The notes: a model not told the origin generated them from the sequence alone. Shown: positions 17,077 through 24,944, numbered from the stretch's first letter. The stretch is DNA of 64,000 nt from an uncultured Lachnospiraceae bacterium (GCA_947382415.1 CANCYO010000005.1:25685-89684); one strand, 5' to 3'. Numbers and translations are program-made.

Positions 17077-17241
17077 TCAGCTGCTTTTTTCGTCAGGTAC
17101 TGTTGCTTCTAAAAGAATACTGTCAAATTCGTTTTCAAGCTCTTCTTTTTTGTCTTGTGGTACAAGTTTTAACAATTTTCTTACAAAAACTGTCAGTCTG
17201 TTAATGTATCGTAGTTGTTTGTCAGTCATATTATCGCTCAT
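17077..17241 (-). CDS. Small hypothetical protein, 54 residues
   Basis: 54 residues, starting at the ATG 7 bases after GGGAGGTGG; a longer TTG start at 17259 lies inside that site. The sequence begins 'MSDNMTDKQLRYINRLTVFV' and is helical with mixed charge and an acidic C-terminus; no domain is recognised. Short 'DKQ...' proteins of this size recur around repeats in Lachnospiraceae genomes, but I recall that only vaguely. A good promoter (17274-17302) and ribosome binding site suggest it is a real gene. It lies inside the 22-bp inverted repeats. A toxin-antitoxin or element-maintenance role is possible but unsupported. Confidence 0.55.
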   Translation of the reverse strand: MSDNMTDKQLRYINRLTVFVRKLLKLVPQDKKEELENEFDSILLEATVPDEKSS

Positions 17242-17562
17242 CTTTCTGCCACCTCCCAACTTGCTTATAAGTTAGTATAGTGGCTTTTCAGGATGGTGTA
17301 AAGCCTTTATTAAATTGTCAAGATGCTGCATGGCATTTTAAACATAAATTCAGGAATCATCGTTTTATGAATATTGTATATGGGAAGGTTATGATACGAA
17401 AAAATATGAACAGTAAGAAAGTCAGAGGTATCAGGCAGAATCTCAGTGCCATGCCATTATATTTGTTTTGCTGTTTAAGTCATGATATTATTATAGCAGA
17501 AGTGATTAAAGACAAATTATAAGAAATTTAAGTTGATATGAATTATCGAAATTCTAAGGAAA
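17242..17562. other. AT-rich intergenic stretch between the 54-aa gene and the Rpn gene
   Basis: It holds the promoter and right inverted repeat (17274-17314). From 17315 to 17562 I see no convincing gene: an 80-codon plus-strand frame (17280-17522) runs through the promoter and repeat and has no ribosome binding site. It could be decayed mobile DNA. Confidence 0.5.
17274..17302 (-). promoter_or_regulatory. Promoter of the 54-aa gene
   Basis: On the minus strand TTTACA (17302-17297) and TATACT (17279-17274) are 17 bases apart; the ATG is about 33 bases downstream. The 52 bases 17274-17325 match 18967-19018, the promoter of the 128-aa gene, at about 41 positions by hand count. Confidence 0.6.
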
Positions 17563-18369
17563 TCAGTCTTCCTCGGAGATCACACCATATTTCCGACACA
17601 TATCCTCAAAGAAATCCTCGTCTGAAAGCATGGAAATTTTATCGGCTTCACCAGCCTCCTGCATTTTCTGGATGAGCAGGAGAGTAGTCTGAAGTCCTTT
17701 TTTGTATTCCTTTTTTAATAATTCATCAAAAGTCATATACTTTCGCTCCCATTCCTGATTTTCTTTGACAGCTGTCACTCGCTTGTGGATATGCCGAATC
17801 CGGTCGTCGGTCTGTCTGTCGGCGCATTCCGCGGTGCTGTTCTCTACATACTCCAGAAAATGTACCAGTTCTTCCGGGACATCGTCCGCATTTTTCCCTT
17901 TGGTATTGAGGAAAAGCCTGACTGCACCGTCGTTCAGTTCCATTCCGTTTTCCGTGCAGCGGTTGGTGAAGGTATAACGGAACAGGCCTCCTCCAAAGGG
18001 ATCAAAGCGACAGATAAAAACCACATAATTGGGCTTTAACTCGTTGAAATCGCTTCCCGGAGGCAGGCTCATCACATCCATCTGCGACTGATGATAGCGG
18101 CTGCGTTTGGAGAGATTGCCTTCGCTTTCCCCCTGCATTTCCACGTTATAGTCGCTTCCTTCATCATCCTGGGCATAGACATCCAGCCGGATGCTCCGAT
18201 GATCCCGGCTGAACAGTACGGTGTGCTCTGTGTGGACGGTGACATGACCGACTTTTCGCCCAAGCAGAATCTCAAGGGCCAGTCTGCAGGTCTCCGCATC
18301 CTCCAGAGCGGCGGCAAACAGATAAGCGTCCACCAAATTTAAATCCTGAAATCTTTTATGTTGTGCCAT
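17563..18369 (-). CDS. Rpn family PD-(D/E)XK nuclease / putative transposase
   Basis: 268 residues. The N-terminal domain is the PDDEXK_2 fold of recombination-promoting nucleases: 'RLDVYAQDDEGSDYNVEMQG' gives D63, E77 and Q79, the usual D-ExQ active site. The start 'FQDLNLVDAYLFAAALEDAE' and 'SRYHQSQMDVMSLPPGSDF' are typical of Clostridia members annotated as 'PD-(D/E)XK nuclease family transposase'. The C-terminal part is charged and helical. Family members (RpnA in E. coli) are DNA endonucleases that raise recombination and often occur in many copies. The gene has its own promoter (18415-18443) and sits in the AT-rich pocket. It appears full length; no inverted repeats bound it directly. 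Confidence 0.8.
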   Translation of the reverse strand: MAQHKRFQDLNLVDAYLFAAALEDAETCRLALEILLGRKVGHVTVHTEHTVLFSRDHRSIRLDVYAQDDEGSDYNVEMQGESEGNLSKRSRYHQSQMDVMSLPPGSDFNELKPNYVVFICRFDPFGGGLFRYTFTNRCTENGMELNDGAVRLFLNTKGKNADDVPEELVHFLEYVENSTAECADRQTDDRIRHIHKRVTAVKENQEWERKYMTFDELLKKEYKKGLQTTLLLIQKMQEAGEADKISMLSDEDFFEDMCRKYGVISEED

Positions 18370-18414
18370 AGTTTCTCCCGTCTCACGGCACTCGATAATT
18401 CCGCCTGTGTGAAC

Positions 18415-18443
18415 ATTATAGCGGTAAATGTAATATTCTGCAA
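18415..18443 (-). promoter_or_regulatory. Promoter of the Rpn nuclease gene
   Basis: TTGCAG (18443-18438) and TATAAT (18420-18415) on the minus strand with a 17-base spacer. The -35 half lies in repeat copy 1 (18430-18508). Confidence 0.6.
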
Positions 18444-18508
18444 GGAGAAAATTCAGTATAGTTAAAAATATCCAGCCTAGAATCTACGATTCCTAAATTC
18501 TGGTTTCC
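18430..18508. repeat. Intergenic repeat, copy 1
   Basis: About 79 bases that align with 19041-19118, sharing GTAATATTCTGCAAG, TTCAGTAT, TAAAAATAT and AGAATC in the same order and orientation. This copy contains the -35 region of the Rpn promoter. Confidence 0.6.
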
Positions 18509-18532
18509 TGTTTACTATGTTATTTGCCTTTT

Positions 18533-18919
18533 CTAAAAAGTGTTCCTGTTGTATAAGATTTTGACATTACCATCAACAAAACCGACTCCAACTCCGGATT
18601 TTGCCTTTAAAATATCTGCATACTTTCCACTTTCCAGATATCTGTTCAGAAGACAGATAACTTCATTCAATATTTCTTCCCATTCAGCTTTTTTGCACCA
18701 TTGGAATGGGGCATCTCTTGTATCGAAATCTGTCACTTCATTGCACAACCAATCCTCATCATCCGTATCAAATTCCGATGCTCCAATCAGCTCCATTGAC
18801 CAATTATCATCACCATCGTCATACAGGTTAAATCCAAAAGCTATAACCTCATCTGGAATACCTGTATTCGATATATCTTCCAATACATCATCTAACCATT
18901 TTGATATTTCATAAAACAT
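18533..18919 (-). CDS. Acidic hypothetical protein, 128 residues
   Basis: 128 residues, strongly acidic ('NLYDDGDDNWSMELIGASEF', 'DTDDEDWLCNEVTDFDTRDA'). The pattern 'DEVIAFGFNLYDDG..W.MELIG..EFD.DDEDW' followed by a helical region and 'GVGVGFVDGNVKILYN' resembles small orphan immunity-like proteins linked to polymorphic toxins in Firmicutes, but no toxin gene lies nearby and I cannot name the family. No signal peptide or membrane segment. AGGAGG precedes the ATG on the minus strand. Its promoter (18967-18995) is a near copy of the promoter of the 54-aa gene, so the two may be controlled together. Confidence 0.7.
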   Translation of the reverse strand: MFYEISKWLDDVLEDISNTGIPDEVIAFGFNLYDDGDDNWSMELIGASEFDTDDEDWLCNEVTDFDTRDAPFQWCKKAEWEEILNEVICLLNRYLESGKYADILKAKSGVGVGFVDGNVKILYNRNTF

Positions 18920-18966
18920 TATCCAAACCTCCTGTACTAATATTTCGGTTCACATATCCAATTTAT

Positions 18967-18995
18967 AGTATAACGGCCTTTGGTGAAGGTGTAAA
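18967..18995 (-). promoter_or_regulatory. Promoter of the 128-aa gene
   Basis: TTTACA (18995-18990) and TATACT (18972-18967) on the minus strand, 17-base spacer; the flanks repeat those of 17274-17325, including GGTGTAAAGCCTTT and AAATTGTCA. Confidence 0.6.
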
Positions 18996-19040
18996 GCCTT
19001 TGTAAAATTGTCAGGACGTGTGTGATGTCGGATGCTTTGT

Positions 19041-19118
19041 GTAATATTCTGCAAGAAAAATTTCAGTATGGCTAAAAATATTTGCTTCAGAATCCACAAT
19101 TTCAAAATTTGCAATTTT
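19041..19118. repeat. Intergenic repeat, copy 2
   Basis: Second copy of the repeat at 18430-18508. The TTGCAG hexamer of the Rpn promoter is kept but its TATAAT partner is not, so this copy looks like the remnant of another Rpn upstream region. Confidence 0.6.
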
Positions 19119-19137
19119 AAATTCATTTTGCTATAAT
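19109..19137 (+). promoter_or_regulatory. Possible upstream promoter P1 for the his operon
   Basis: TTGCAA (19109-19114) and TATAAT (19132-19137) with a 17-base spacer. It starts at the end of repeat copy 2, so the inserted repeat may have supplied the -35 element. Confidence 0.45.
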
Positions 19138-19156
19138 ATGAAAGAAAATAATGAGC

Positions 19157-19185
19157 TTGACAGCATTTGCCATATTATGTATACT
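19157..19185 (+). promoter_or_regulatory. Main promoter of the his operon
   Basis: TTGACA (19157-19162) and TATACT (19180-19185), 17-base spacer, about 100 bases before the hisZ ATG; near-consensus sigma-A promoter. Confidence 0.7.
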
Positions 19186-19284
19186 GCAGGATAGTTTATT
19201 TCTTTAATTCAGTGCTATGGCAGCGCGTTAATTCGCTAAAGCATCATGGTAGTCAATATACTTAATATAAAGGACGGTTCCCAT

Positions 19285-20430
19285 ATGAGCAAAAAACTGC
19301 TGCACACTCCCGAAGGAGTGCGTGATATTTACGGGAAAGAATATGCGAGGAAGCTGCAGGTGGAGCAAAAGCTTCACGAGAGCATTTTTTCCTATGGTTA
19401 TGAGGATATTCAGACCCCTACTTTTGAGTATTTCGATGTGTTTTCCCGGGAGATCGGGACAACGCCCAGCAAGGAATTATACAAATTTTTTGACAAGGAG
19501 GGCAATACCCTTGTGCTGCGGCCGGATTTTACGCCTTCCATGGCCCGTTGCGCGGCCAAGTATTTCATGGAAGCGCAGGAGCCCATCCGTTTCAGTTATC
19601 TGGGTAACACCTTCACCAACACCTCCAATCTGCAGGGAAAGCTGAAGGAAGTGACTCAGATGGGAGCGGAGCTGATCAACGACGCCTCTGTGGAGGCGGA
19701 CGCGGAAATCATCAGTCTGGTGATCGAAGCGCTGAAAAATGCAGGGCTTGAACGCTTTCAGGTGGTCATCGGACAGGTGGAATATTTTAAGGGACTGTGT
19801 CAGGAAGCAGGACTGGACGAGGAGACGGAATACGATCTGCGCAGCTGTATCTCAGGCAAGAATTTCTTTGCAGCCCAGGAGCTTCTGGAGGAGAGAAATG
19901 TGCAGGAGCCCTATCGCAGTGTGCTGTTAAAGGTTGCGGATATGTTTGTCAGCATGACCTCTCTGGGCGAAGCGAGAAGGCTGGTACATAACGAGCGGTC
20001 TCTGGCCGCTATTGACAGGCTGGAACAGCTTTATGAAGTATTAAAGCTCTATGGAGCGGAGGAATTTATTTCCTTTGATCTCGGTATGCTCAGCAAGTAC
20101 AATTATTATACGGGTGTTATTTTCAAGGCCTACACCTACGGCGTGGGAGACGCGGTGGTAAAGGGCGGCAGATATGACAATCTGCTGCATCAGTTCGGCA
20201 AGGAAGCTCCGGCAGTGGGATTTGTGGCAGTTATCGACGATATTATGGAGGCGTTGGACTGCCAGAAAACAGAATTGCCCGCCTCCGTCCCCAGAACAAG
20301 GCTTGTCTACCGGCGAGGAGACAGGACCGATTTTCAGGAGAAGCTGTCCCGGGCCAGAGCACTGCGGTCTCAGGGAAACGCAGTGGAACTGGTGGGAGAG
20401 GATCAGACTACGGGAGGCGTGAGAGAATGA
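19285..20430 (+). CDS. hisZ: ATP phosphoribosyltransferase regulatory subunit HisZ
   Basis: 381 residues from the ATG 7 bases after AGGACGG; an in-frame ATG at 19246 has no ribosome binding site. HisZ is a catalytically inactive histidyl-tRNA synthetase paralogue that activates the short form of HisG and confers histidine feedback control. Class II synthetase-like motifs are visible: 'TPEGVRDIYGKEYARK', 'TPTFEYFDVFSREIG', 'LVLRPDFTPSMARCAAKYF' and the motif 3-like 'DAVVKGGRYDNLL'. It overlaps hisG by four bases (ATGA), fitting the 1:1 HisZ-HisG complex. No anticodon-binding domain is present, as expected. Confidence 0.93.
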   Translation: MSKKLLHTPEGVRDIYGKEYARKLQVEQKLHESIFSYGYEDIQTPTFEYFDVFSREIGTTPSKELYKFFDKEGNTLVLRPDFTPSMARCAAKYFMEAQEPIRFSYLGNTFTNTSNLQGKLKEVTQMGAELINDASVEADAEIISLVIEALKNAGLERFQVVIGQVEYFKGLCQEAGLDEETEYDLRSCISGKNFFAAQELLEERNVQEPYRSVLLKVADMFVSMTSLGEARRLVHNERSLAAIDRLEQLYEVLKLYGAEEFISFDLGMLSKYNYYTGVIFKAYTYGVGDAVVKGGRYDNLLHQFGKEAPAVGFVAVIDDIMEALDCQKTELPASVPRTRLVYRRGDRTDFQEKLSRARALRSQGNAVELVGEDQTTGGVRE

Positions 20431-21080
20431 CAGACAAAAATTATCTGACCTTTGCCCTGGGAAAGGGACGTCTTGCGAATAAGACACTGGAGCTTTTTGA
20501 GGAGATCGGCATTACCTGTGAGGAGATGAAGGACAAGAATTCCCGCAAATTAATCTTTGTGAACGAGGAATTAAAGCTACGGTTCTTTTTGGCAAAGGGG
20601 CCGGACGTGCCCACTTATGTGGAGTACGGAGCCGCCGATATCGGCGTGGTGGGAAGAGACACCATTTTGGAAGAAAACCGGAATGTGTACGAGGTACTGG
20701 ATCTGGGTTTTGGCAAATGCCGCATGTGTGTCTGCGGCCCGGCCTCGGCAGGAGAGCTTCTCAAACACCACGAGCGCATCCGCGTGGCCAGCAAATATCC
20801 CAACATTGCAAAGGATTATTTCTACAATAAAAAGCATCAGACCGTGGATATCATCAAGTTAAACGGTTCCGTGGAGCTGGGGCCGCTGGTAGAGCTTTCG
20901 GATGTGATCGTGGATATCGTGGAGACCGGCTCCACACTGCGGGAGAACGGGCTGGAGGTGCTGGAGGAGGTCAGCCCTCTGTCCGCCAGAATGATCGTCA
21001 ATCCGGTGAGTCTGCAGATGGATTCGGAACGCATCCGCGAGTTGGTCAGCAGGCTTCGCACAAAGCTGGATGCACAGTAA
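20427..21080 (+). CDS. hisG: ATP phosphoribosyltransferase catalytic subunit HisG (short form)
   Basis: 217 residues, the short HisG lacking the C-terminal regulatory domain, which agrees with hisZ immediately upstream. It catalyses the first step of histidine synthesis, joining ATP and PRPP. Family motifs are 'FALGKGRLANKTLELFEEIG', 'VEYGAADIGVVGRDTILE' and the PRPP loop 'IVDIVETGSTLRENGLEVLE'. The start codon overlaps the hisZ stop; hisD follows after 16 bases. Confidence 0.95.
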   Translation: MTDKNYLTFALGKGRLANKTLELFEEIGITCEEMKDKNSRKLIFVNEELKLRFFLAKGPDVPTYVEYGAADIGVVGRDTILEENRNVYEVLDLGFGKCRMCVCGPASAGELLKHHERIRVASKYPNIAKDYFYNKKHQTVDIIKLNGSVELGPLVELSDVIVDIVETGSTLRENGLEVLEEVSPLSARMIVNPVSLQMDSERIRELVSRLRTKLDAQ

Positions 21081-21096
21081 AAAGGAGACAGTTTAT

Positions 21097-22386
21097 ATGA
21101 GAATCGTGGAATTAACCAAAGATACCAGAAAAGATATCCTGAATGATCTGTTAAAGCGCAGTCCCAATCATTATGGACAATACGAGGCCGCCGTGGCCGA
21201 AATTGTGGAAAACGTAAAAAATCAGGGCGATCAGGCCGTTTTTGAATACACCAAAAAATTCGACAAATTTCAGCTCGCTCCGGACAACATACAGGTAACT
21301 CCGGAAGAGATACAGGAAGCATACACCAAACTCGACGCCGCTTTGATCGATGTGATCCGGCATTCCGCAGAGAATATCCGGGCTTTTCACGCAAAGCAGC
21401 TTAGAAACAGTTGGTTTGACGCAAAGGAAGACGGCACCATCCTCGGTATGAAAATGACTGCCATTGCCAGAGTGGGCGTGTATGTGCCCGGAGGCAAGGC
21501 CGCCTATCCCTCCAGTGTGCTGATGAATGTGGTTCCCGCCAAAGTGGCAGGAGTAAACGAGATCATAATGACCACCCCGCCGGGAGCGGACGGAAAAGTG
21601 TCCCCCGGCACTTTGGTGGCGGCGGATATCGCAGGCGTGAATACCATTTATAAAGTGGGCGGTGCACAGGCCATCGCCGCCATGGCTTTTGGCACGGAGT
21701 CCGTCCCCAAAGTGGACAAGATCGTGGGGCCGGGCAATATCTTTGTTGCCCTTGCCAAGAAGGCTGTGTACGGCAATGTGAGCATTGATTCCATCGCAGG
21801 CCCCAGCGAGATTCTGGTTTTGGCTGATGAGAGCGCCAATCCCCGTTATGTGGCTGCAGATCTCCTGTCTCAGGCGGAGCACGACGAGCTTGCCAGCGCC
21901 ATTCTGATCACCGATTCCAGAGAACTTGCCCAAAAGGTATCCGCGGAGGCGGAGGCATTCACACAGGTTTTGGAGCGCCGGGAGATCATCCGGCAGTCTC
22001 TGGACAATTACGGATATATTCTGGTGGCGGAAAATATGCAGGACGCCATCGACACGGCCAATGAGATCGCATCAGAGCATCTGGAGATACTCACCAAAAA
22101 TCCCTTTGATGTCATGACCCGGATCAAAAACGCCGGGGCGATCTTCCTTGGAGAGTACGCCTCCGAGCCGTTAGGAGACTATTTCGCAGGACCAAATCAC
22201 ATTCTCCCCACCAATGGCACGGCGAAATTTTTTTCTCCGGTAAATGTGGACGACTTTATCAAAAAGAGCAGCATTATCTGTTATTCCAGAGAGGCGCTTG
22301 AGAAAGTGCATCAGGAGATCGAGCTGTTTGCCGCAAGCGAAGGACTCACCGCCCATGCAAACAGCATCAGAGTACGTTTTGAGTAA
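21097..22386 (+). CDS. hisD: Histidinol dehydrogenase HisD
   Basis: 429 residues from the ATG 9 bases after AAAGGAG; an earlier in-frame ATG at 21070 lies inside hisG. It oxidises L-histidinol to histidine in two NAD-dependent steps with a zinc ion. Diagnostic stretches: 'YVPGGKAAYPSSVLMNVVPA', 'GGAQAIAAMAFGT', 'VDKIVGPGNIFVALAKK', the zinc region 'SQAEHDELASA' and 'FAGPNHILPTNGTAKFFSPV'. Full length, no anomalies. Confidence 0.96.
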   Translation: MRIVELTKDTRKDILNDLLKRSPNHYGQYEAAVAEIVENVKNQGDQAVFEYTKKFDKFQLAPDNIQVTPEEIQEAYTKLDAALIDVIRHSAENIRAFHAKQLRNSWFDAKEDGTILGMKMTAIARVGVYVPGGKAAYPSSVLMNVVPAKVAGVNEIIMTTPPGADGKVSPGTLVAADIAGVNTIYKVGGAQAIAAMAFGTESVPKVDKIVGPGNIFVALAKKAVYGNVSIDSIAGPSEILVLADESANPRYVAADLLSQAEHDELASAILITDSRELAQKVSAEAEAFTQVLERREIIRQSLDNYGYILVAENMQDAIDTANEIASEHLEILTKNPFDVMTRIKNAGAIFLGEYASEPLGDYFAGPNHILPTNGTAKFFSPVNVDDFIKKSSIICYSREALEKVHQEIELFAASEGLTAHANSIRVRFE

Positions 22387-22443
22387 ATCAGCAGGACATG
22401 AGCATCGGTTAAAGGAACATCAAACATACGGGAGGGTATTGAT

Positions 22444-23052
22444 ATGGCGCGTACAGCAGAAATCAGACGTACCACAAAGGAGACGGATATCCGGCTTTCC
22501 CTGGATCTGGACGGAAACGGCAATGCTTCCGTTGACACCGGGATCGGATTTTTTGACCATATGCTGGAAGGCTTTGCCAAACACGGATTTTTTGATCTGG
22601 AATGCCGGGTGAAGGGCGATCTGCAGGTGGACGGACACCACACGGTAGAAGACACCGGAATCGTACTGGGAAACGCCATCCGGACAGCAGCGGGAGAGAA
22701 GAAAGGTATCAAACGCTACGGTCATTTTATTCTGCCCATGGACGACGCGCTGGCCCTTGTGGCCGTAGATCTCTGCGGAAGGCCTTATCTGGACTTTCAG
22801 TGTGATTTTCCCACCGAGCGGGTGGGATATCTGGACACTGAGCTTGTGCGGGAATTCTTTTATGCGGTGTCCTACGCCGCCGGGATGAATCTGCACATCA
22901 GAATGCTGGCCGGAACCAACAGCCATCACATGATCGAGGCGATATTCAAGGCCTTTGCAAAGGCGCTGGACATGGCGGTGAGCGCCGAGCCCCGCACCAC
23001 GGAAGTGCTTTCCACCAAGGGCAGCCTGGGCAGCTTGGACAGCTTGGAATAA
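22444..23052 (+). CDS. hisB: Imidazoleglycerol-phosphate dehydratase HisB
   Basis: 202 residues, the monofunctional IGPD typical of Gram-positives. The manganese-binding histidine clusters are visible: 'GFFDHMLEGFAKHG', 'VDGHHTVEDTGIVLG' and 'GTNSHHMIEAIFKAFAKAL'. It converts imidazoleglycerol phosphate to imidazoleacetol phosphate. The C-terminus carries a short repetitive tail 'GSLGSLDSLE' beyond the usual end, apparently from a small in-frame duplication. GGGAGG precedes the start. Confidence 0.95.
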   Translation: MARTAEIRRTTKETDIRLSLDLDGNGNASVDTGIGFFDHMLEGFAKHGFFDLECRVKGDLQVDGHHTVEDTGIVLGNAIRTAAGEKKGIKRYGHFILPMDDALALVAVDLCGRPYLDFQCDFPTERVGYLDTELVREFFYAVSYAAGMNLHIRMLAGTNSHHMIEAIFKAFAKALDMAVSAEPRTTEVLSTKGSLGSLDSLE

Positions 23053-23087
23053 AGGGAACAGACAAAAGCAGAAGGAAAATGTATCAT

Positions 23088-24452
23088 ATGAGCAAAAAAT
23101 ATACGGATCAGGAAGTAAAAACCAATAACACAGATCAGCAAAATATCGAGGAAAACGGTATACAGTCCAGAGTAAAAAAATTTGCGCCCTGTATCTATCT
23201 GTACCGTCAGCATGCGGTGAGATCTCTGACCGACACCACCATTGTGGAGACAGATCCCCTGCGGCTGGTACAGCTCTACAATGAGAATAACGCCGATGAA
23301 CTGATCGTCTTTGACATGTCCCGGGAGGACGAGGAGCATGAAGCCAATCTTGACAGCATAAAGGAAATCTGCGCCGCGGCGGAGATGGATGTCATAGGCG
23401 CTGGCAATATCAAACGCATGGAGGACGTTAAGAAAATCCTCTACACCGGCTGCAAGCGGGCTATACTGGACTATGAAAAAGAGAATAATATTGCCATCAC
23501 GCAGGAAGTGTCCCTGAAATTTGGCCGGGATAAAATATGGCTCTCCTACAATGATCCGCAGACCATTCTGGAACACAAAGGGCTGATAGAGCAGTATGTA
23601 TCGGGAATGGTGCTGATGAATCCCCACCAGATCCGTGAAACCATGACGGTGACAGACATGCCTTTTCTGGTGCAGATTAATCAGATTGCATTGAATAAAC
23701 TGATCGAGATTTTTGCCTGCGAGGGCGTCCTTGGCGTCACGGGCAATACGATCAATGACAATATCCGGGATATTTTATCCCTGAAAGATATCTGTATGCA
23801 GAACGATATTCCGGTAGAGACGTTGAAGGCGGCATATGCATGGTCTGATTTTAAATATAACAGCGACGGCATGGTGCCCGTAGTGGTACAGGACTATCGG
23901 ACGGCAGAGGTACTGATGGTAGCCTATATGAATGAAGAGGCTTATCAGGAAACTTTGCGCACCGGCAAAATGACCTACTACAGCAGAAGCCGTCAGGAAC
24001 TCTGGCCGAAGGGAGCCACCAGTGGCCACTTCCAGTATGTGAAGAGCCTGACTGCGGACTGCGATATGGATACGATCCTCGCCAAAGTCTCTCAGGTAGG
24101 CGCCGCCTGCCACACCGGAGCCAGAAGCTGTTTCTTCAACGAGATCGCCAGAAAAGATTACGAGCAGGCGGACAATCCCCTGCTGGTATTTCAGGAGGTT
24201 TTTGATGTGATCCAGGACCGCAAGCTCCATCCCAAGGAGGGCTCCTATACCAATTATCTCTTTGACAAGGGCATTGATAAAATATTGAAAAAGCTGGGAG
24301 AGGAGGCCACAGAGATCGTCATTGCCGCCAAAAATCCCAATGCAAACGAGATCAAATACGAGATCAGCGATTTTCTCTACCATATGATGGTACTCATGGC
24401 AGAAAAGAACGTGACCTGGGAGGAGATCACCACAGAGCTTGCAAACCGCTAA
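23088..24452 (+). CDS. hisI: HisIE bifunctional enzyme with an N-terminal degenerate HisA/HisF-like barrel
   Basis: 454 residues, about twice a normal HisIE. Residues about 30-235 align with HisF/HisA ('LYNENNADELIVFDMSREDE', 'VIGAGNIKRMEDVKKILYTG'), but the catalytic aspartate of 'PCLDV' is Tyr (Y37 in 'PCIYL') and the second aspartate position reads Ser-Tyr-Asn near 153-155, so this barrel should be inactive. Residues about 262-365 are phosphoribosyl-AMP cyclohydrolase ('YYSRSRQELWPKGATSGH', metal ligands in 'DCDMDT' and 'CHTGARSCFFN'). Residues about 370-454 are phosphoribosyl-ATP pyrophosphatase ('KLGEEATEIVIAAKN'). The ATG at 23088 is preferred to 23079, which is 3 bases from AAGGA. No hisA, hisF, hisH or hisC follows in this operon. 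Confidence 0.9.
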   Translation: MSKKYTDQEVKTNNTDQQNIEENGIQSRVKKFAPCIYLYRQHAVRSLTDTTIVETDPLRLVQLYNENNADELIVFDMSREDEEHEANLDSIKEICAAAEMDVIGAGNIKRMEDVKKILYTGCKRAILDYEKENNIAITQEVSLKFGRDKIWLSYNDPQTILEHKGLIEQYVSGMVLMNPHQIRETMTVTDMPFLVQINQIALNKLIEIFACEGVLGVTGNTINDNIRDILSLKDICMQNDIPVETLKAAYAWSDFKYNSDGMVPVVVQDYRTAEVLMVAYMNEEAYQETLRTGKMTYYSRSRQELWPKGATSGHFQYVKSLTADCDMDTILAKVSQVGAACHTGARSCFFNEIARKDYEQADNPLLVFQEVFDVIQDRKLHPKEGSYTNYLFDKGIDKILKKLGEEATEIVIAAKNPNANEIKYEISDFLYHMMVLMAEKNVTWEEITTELANR

Positions 24453-24850
24453 GGGCGACTGCCCGCAGGGGGATTTTCCGGTGCCGTCATTTTGTCAGAA
24501 CCGGTCTGATCCGATACCGTCTCCACCCATGTGGTAATGCTGTTTTCGTAATCTGCAGAGATTGCGGAAAAACACTGTTCGGCCCGAATGCCAAAGAAAC
24601 TTCTGCCGGACATATCACAGATAATGATCAACAAAAACAACGCTACGGCCAGAAGCGAACGCAGGGGGAAAGTTTGAACAGGCTCCCCCTCGCCCTCCAA
24701 TTCCAGCATATCAGTCTCCTCCAGGGGATAAACGCTCGTTCTCCCATAAAGAAGCTGTTCCCTGCGGAACAGATCGTTTCGGTCTTTCTGATAGCGGGAA
24801 CGAATCTGCCGCATTAATTCCACTTTTTTGTCCACAGTAAAATTACCCAT
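24449..24850 (-). CDS. Hypothetical single-pass membrane protein
   Basis: 133 residues from the ATG after GGAGGGATGGT; a longer start at 24874 overlaps that site. The N-terminal half is basic and helical ('KKVELMRQIRSRYQKDRNDL'), followed by one hydrophobic segment near 64-81 ('FPLRSLLAVALFLLIIICDM') and an outside domain ending in Pro/Gly. Topology by charge puts the N-terminus in the cytosol. Convergent with hisIE and overlapping it by four bases. No family recognised. Confidence 0.68.
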   Translation of the reverse strand: MGNFTVDKKVELMRQIRSRYQKDRNDLFRREQLLYGRTSVYPLEETDMLELEGEGEPVQTFPLRSLLAVALFLLIIICDMSGRSFFGIRAEQCFSAISADYENSITTWVETVSDQTGSDKMTAPENPPAGSRP

Positions 24851-24914
24851 ATACCATCCCTCCACTTCTTTCATACTGTCTGCTACAACAGTTTATGCGG
24901 AAGCTGTCCTAATC

Positions 24915-24944
24915 TTGCAGAAAAAAGAAAAGGTATGCTATAAT
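24915..24944 (+). promoter_or_regulatory. Promoter of the radical SAM-RNase G operon
   Basis: TTGCAG (24915-24920) and TATAAT (24939-24944) with an 18-base spacer, about 60 bases before the ATG at 25005. Confidence 0.6.

Larger units (their letters stand above)
17047..17314. repeat. 268-bp segment bounded by 22-bp near-perfect inverted repeats
   Basis: Bases 17047-17068 and the reverse complement of 17293-17314 agree at 21 of 22 positions (shared core CTTTACACCAT). The segment encloses the 54-aa gene with its promoter. I see no clear target-site duplication and no transposase inside. The outer half of the left repeat also folds with 17030-17043. It could be a miniature transposable element or a duplicated regulatory sequence; a related single end recurs at 18988-19008. 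Confidence 0.6.
18920..19284. other. Intergenic region between the 128-aa gene and hisZ
   Basis: 365 bases without a gene. It holds the minus-strand promoter at 18967-18995, repeat copy 2 at 19041-19118 and two plus-strand promoters (19109-19137 and 19157-19185) reading into hisZ. The his leader of about 90 bases shows no T-box or other riboswitch that I recognise. Confidence 0.6.

Noticed and set aside
17280..17522. 80-codon plus-strand frame in the accessory pocket
   Set aside because: It runs through the minus-strand promoter and the inverted repeat, without a ribosome binding site or known similarity.
19186..19284. T-box or other riboswitch in the his leader
   Set aside because: The leader is only about 90 bases and lacks the conserved T-box sequence and a terminator.
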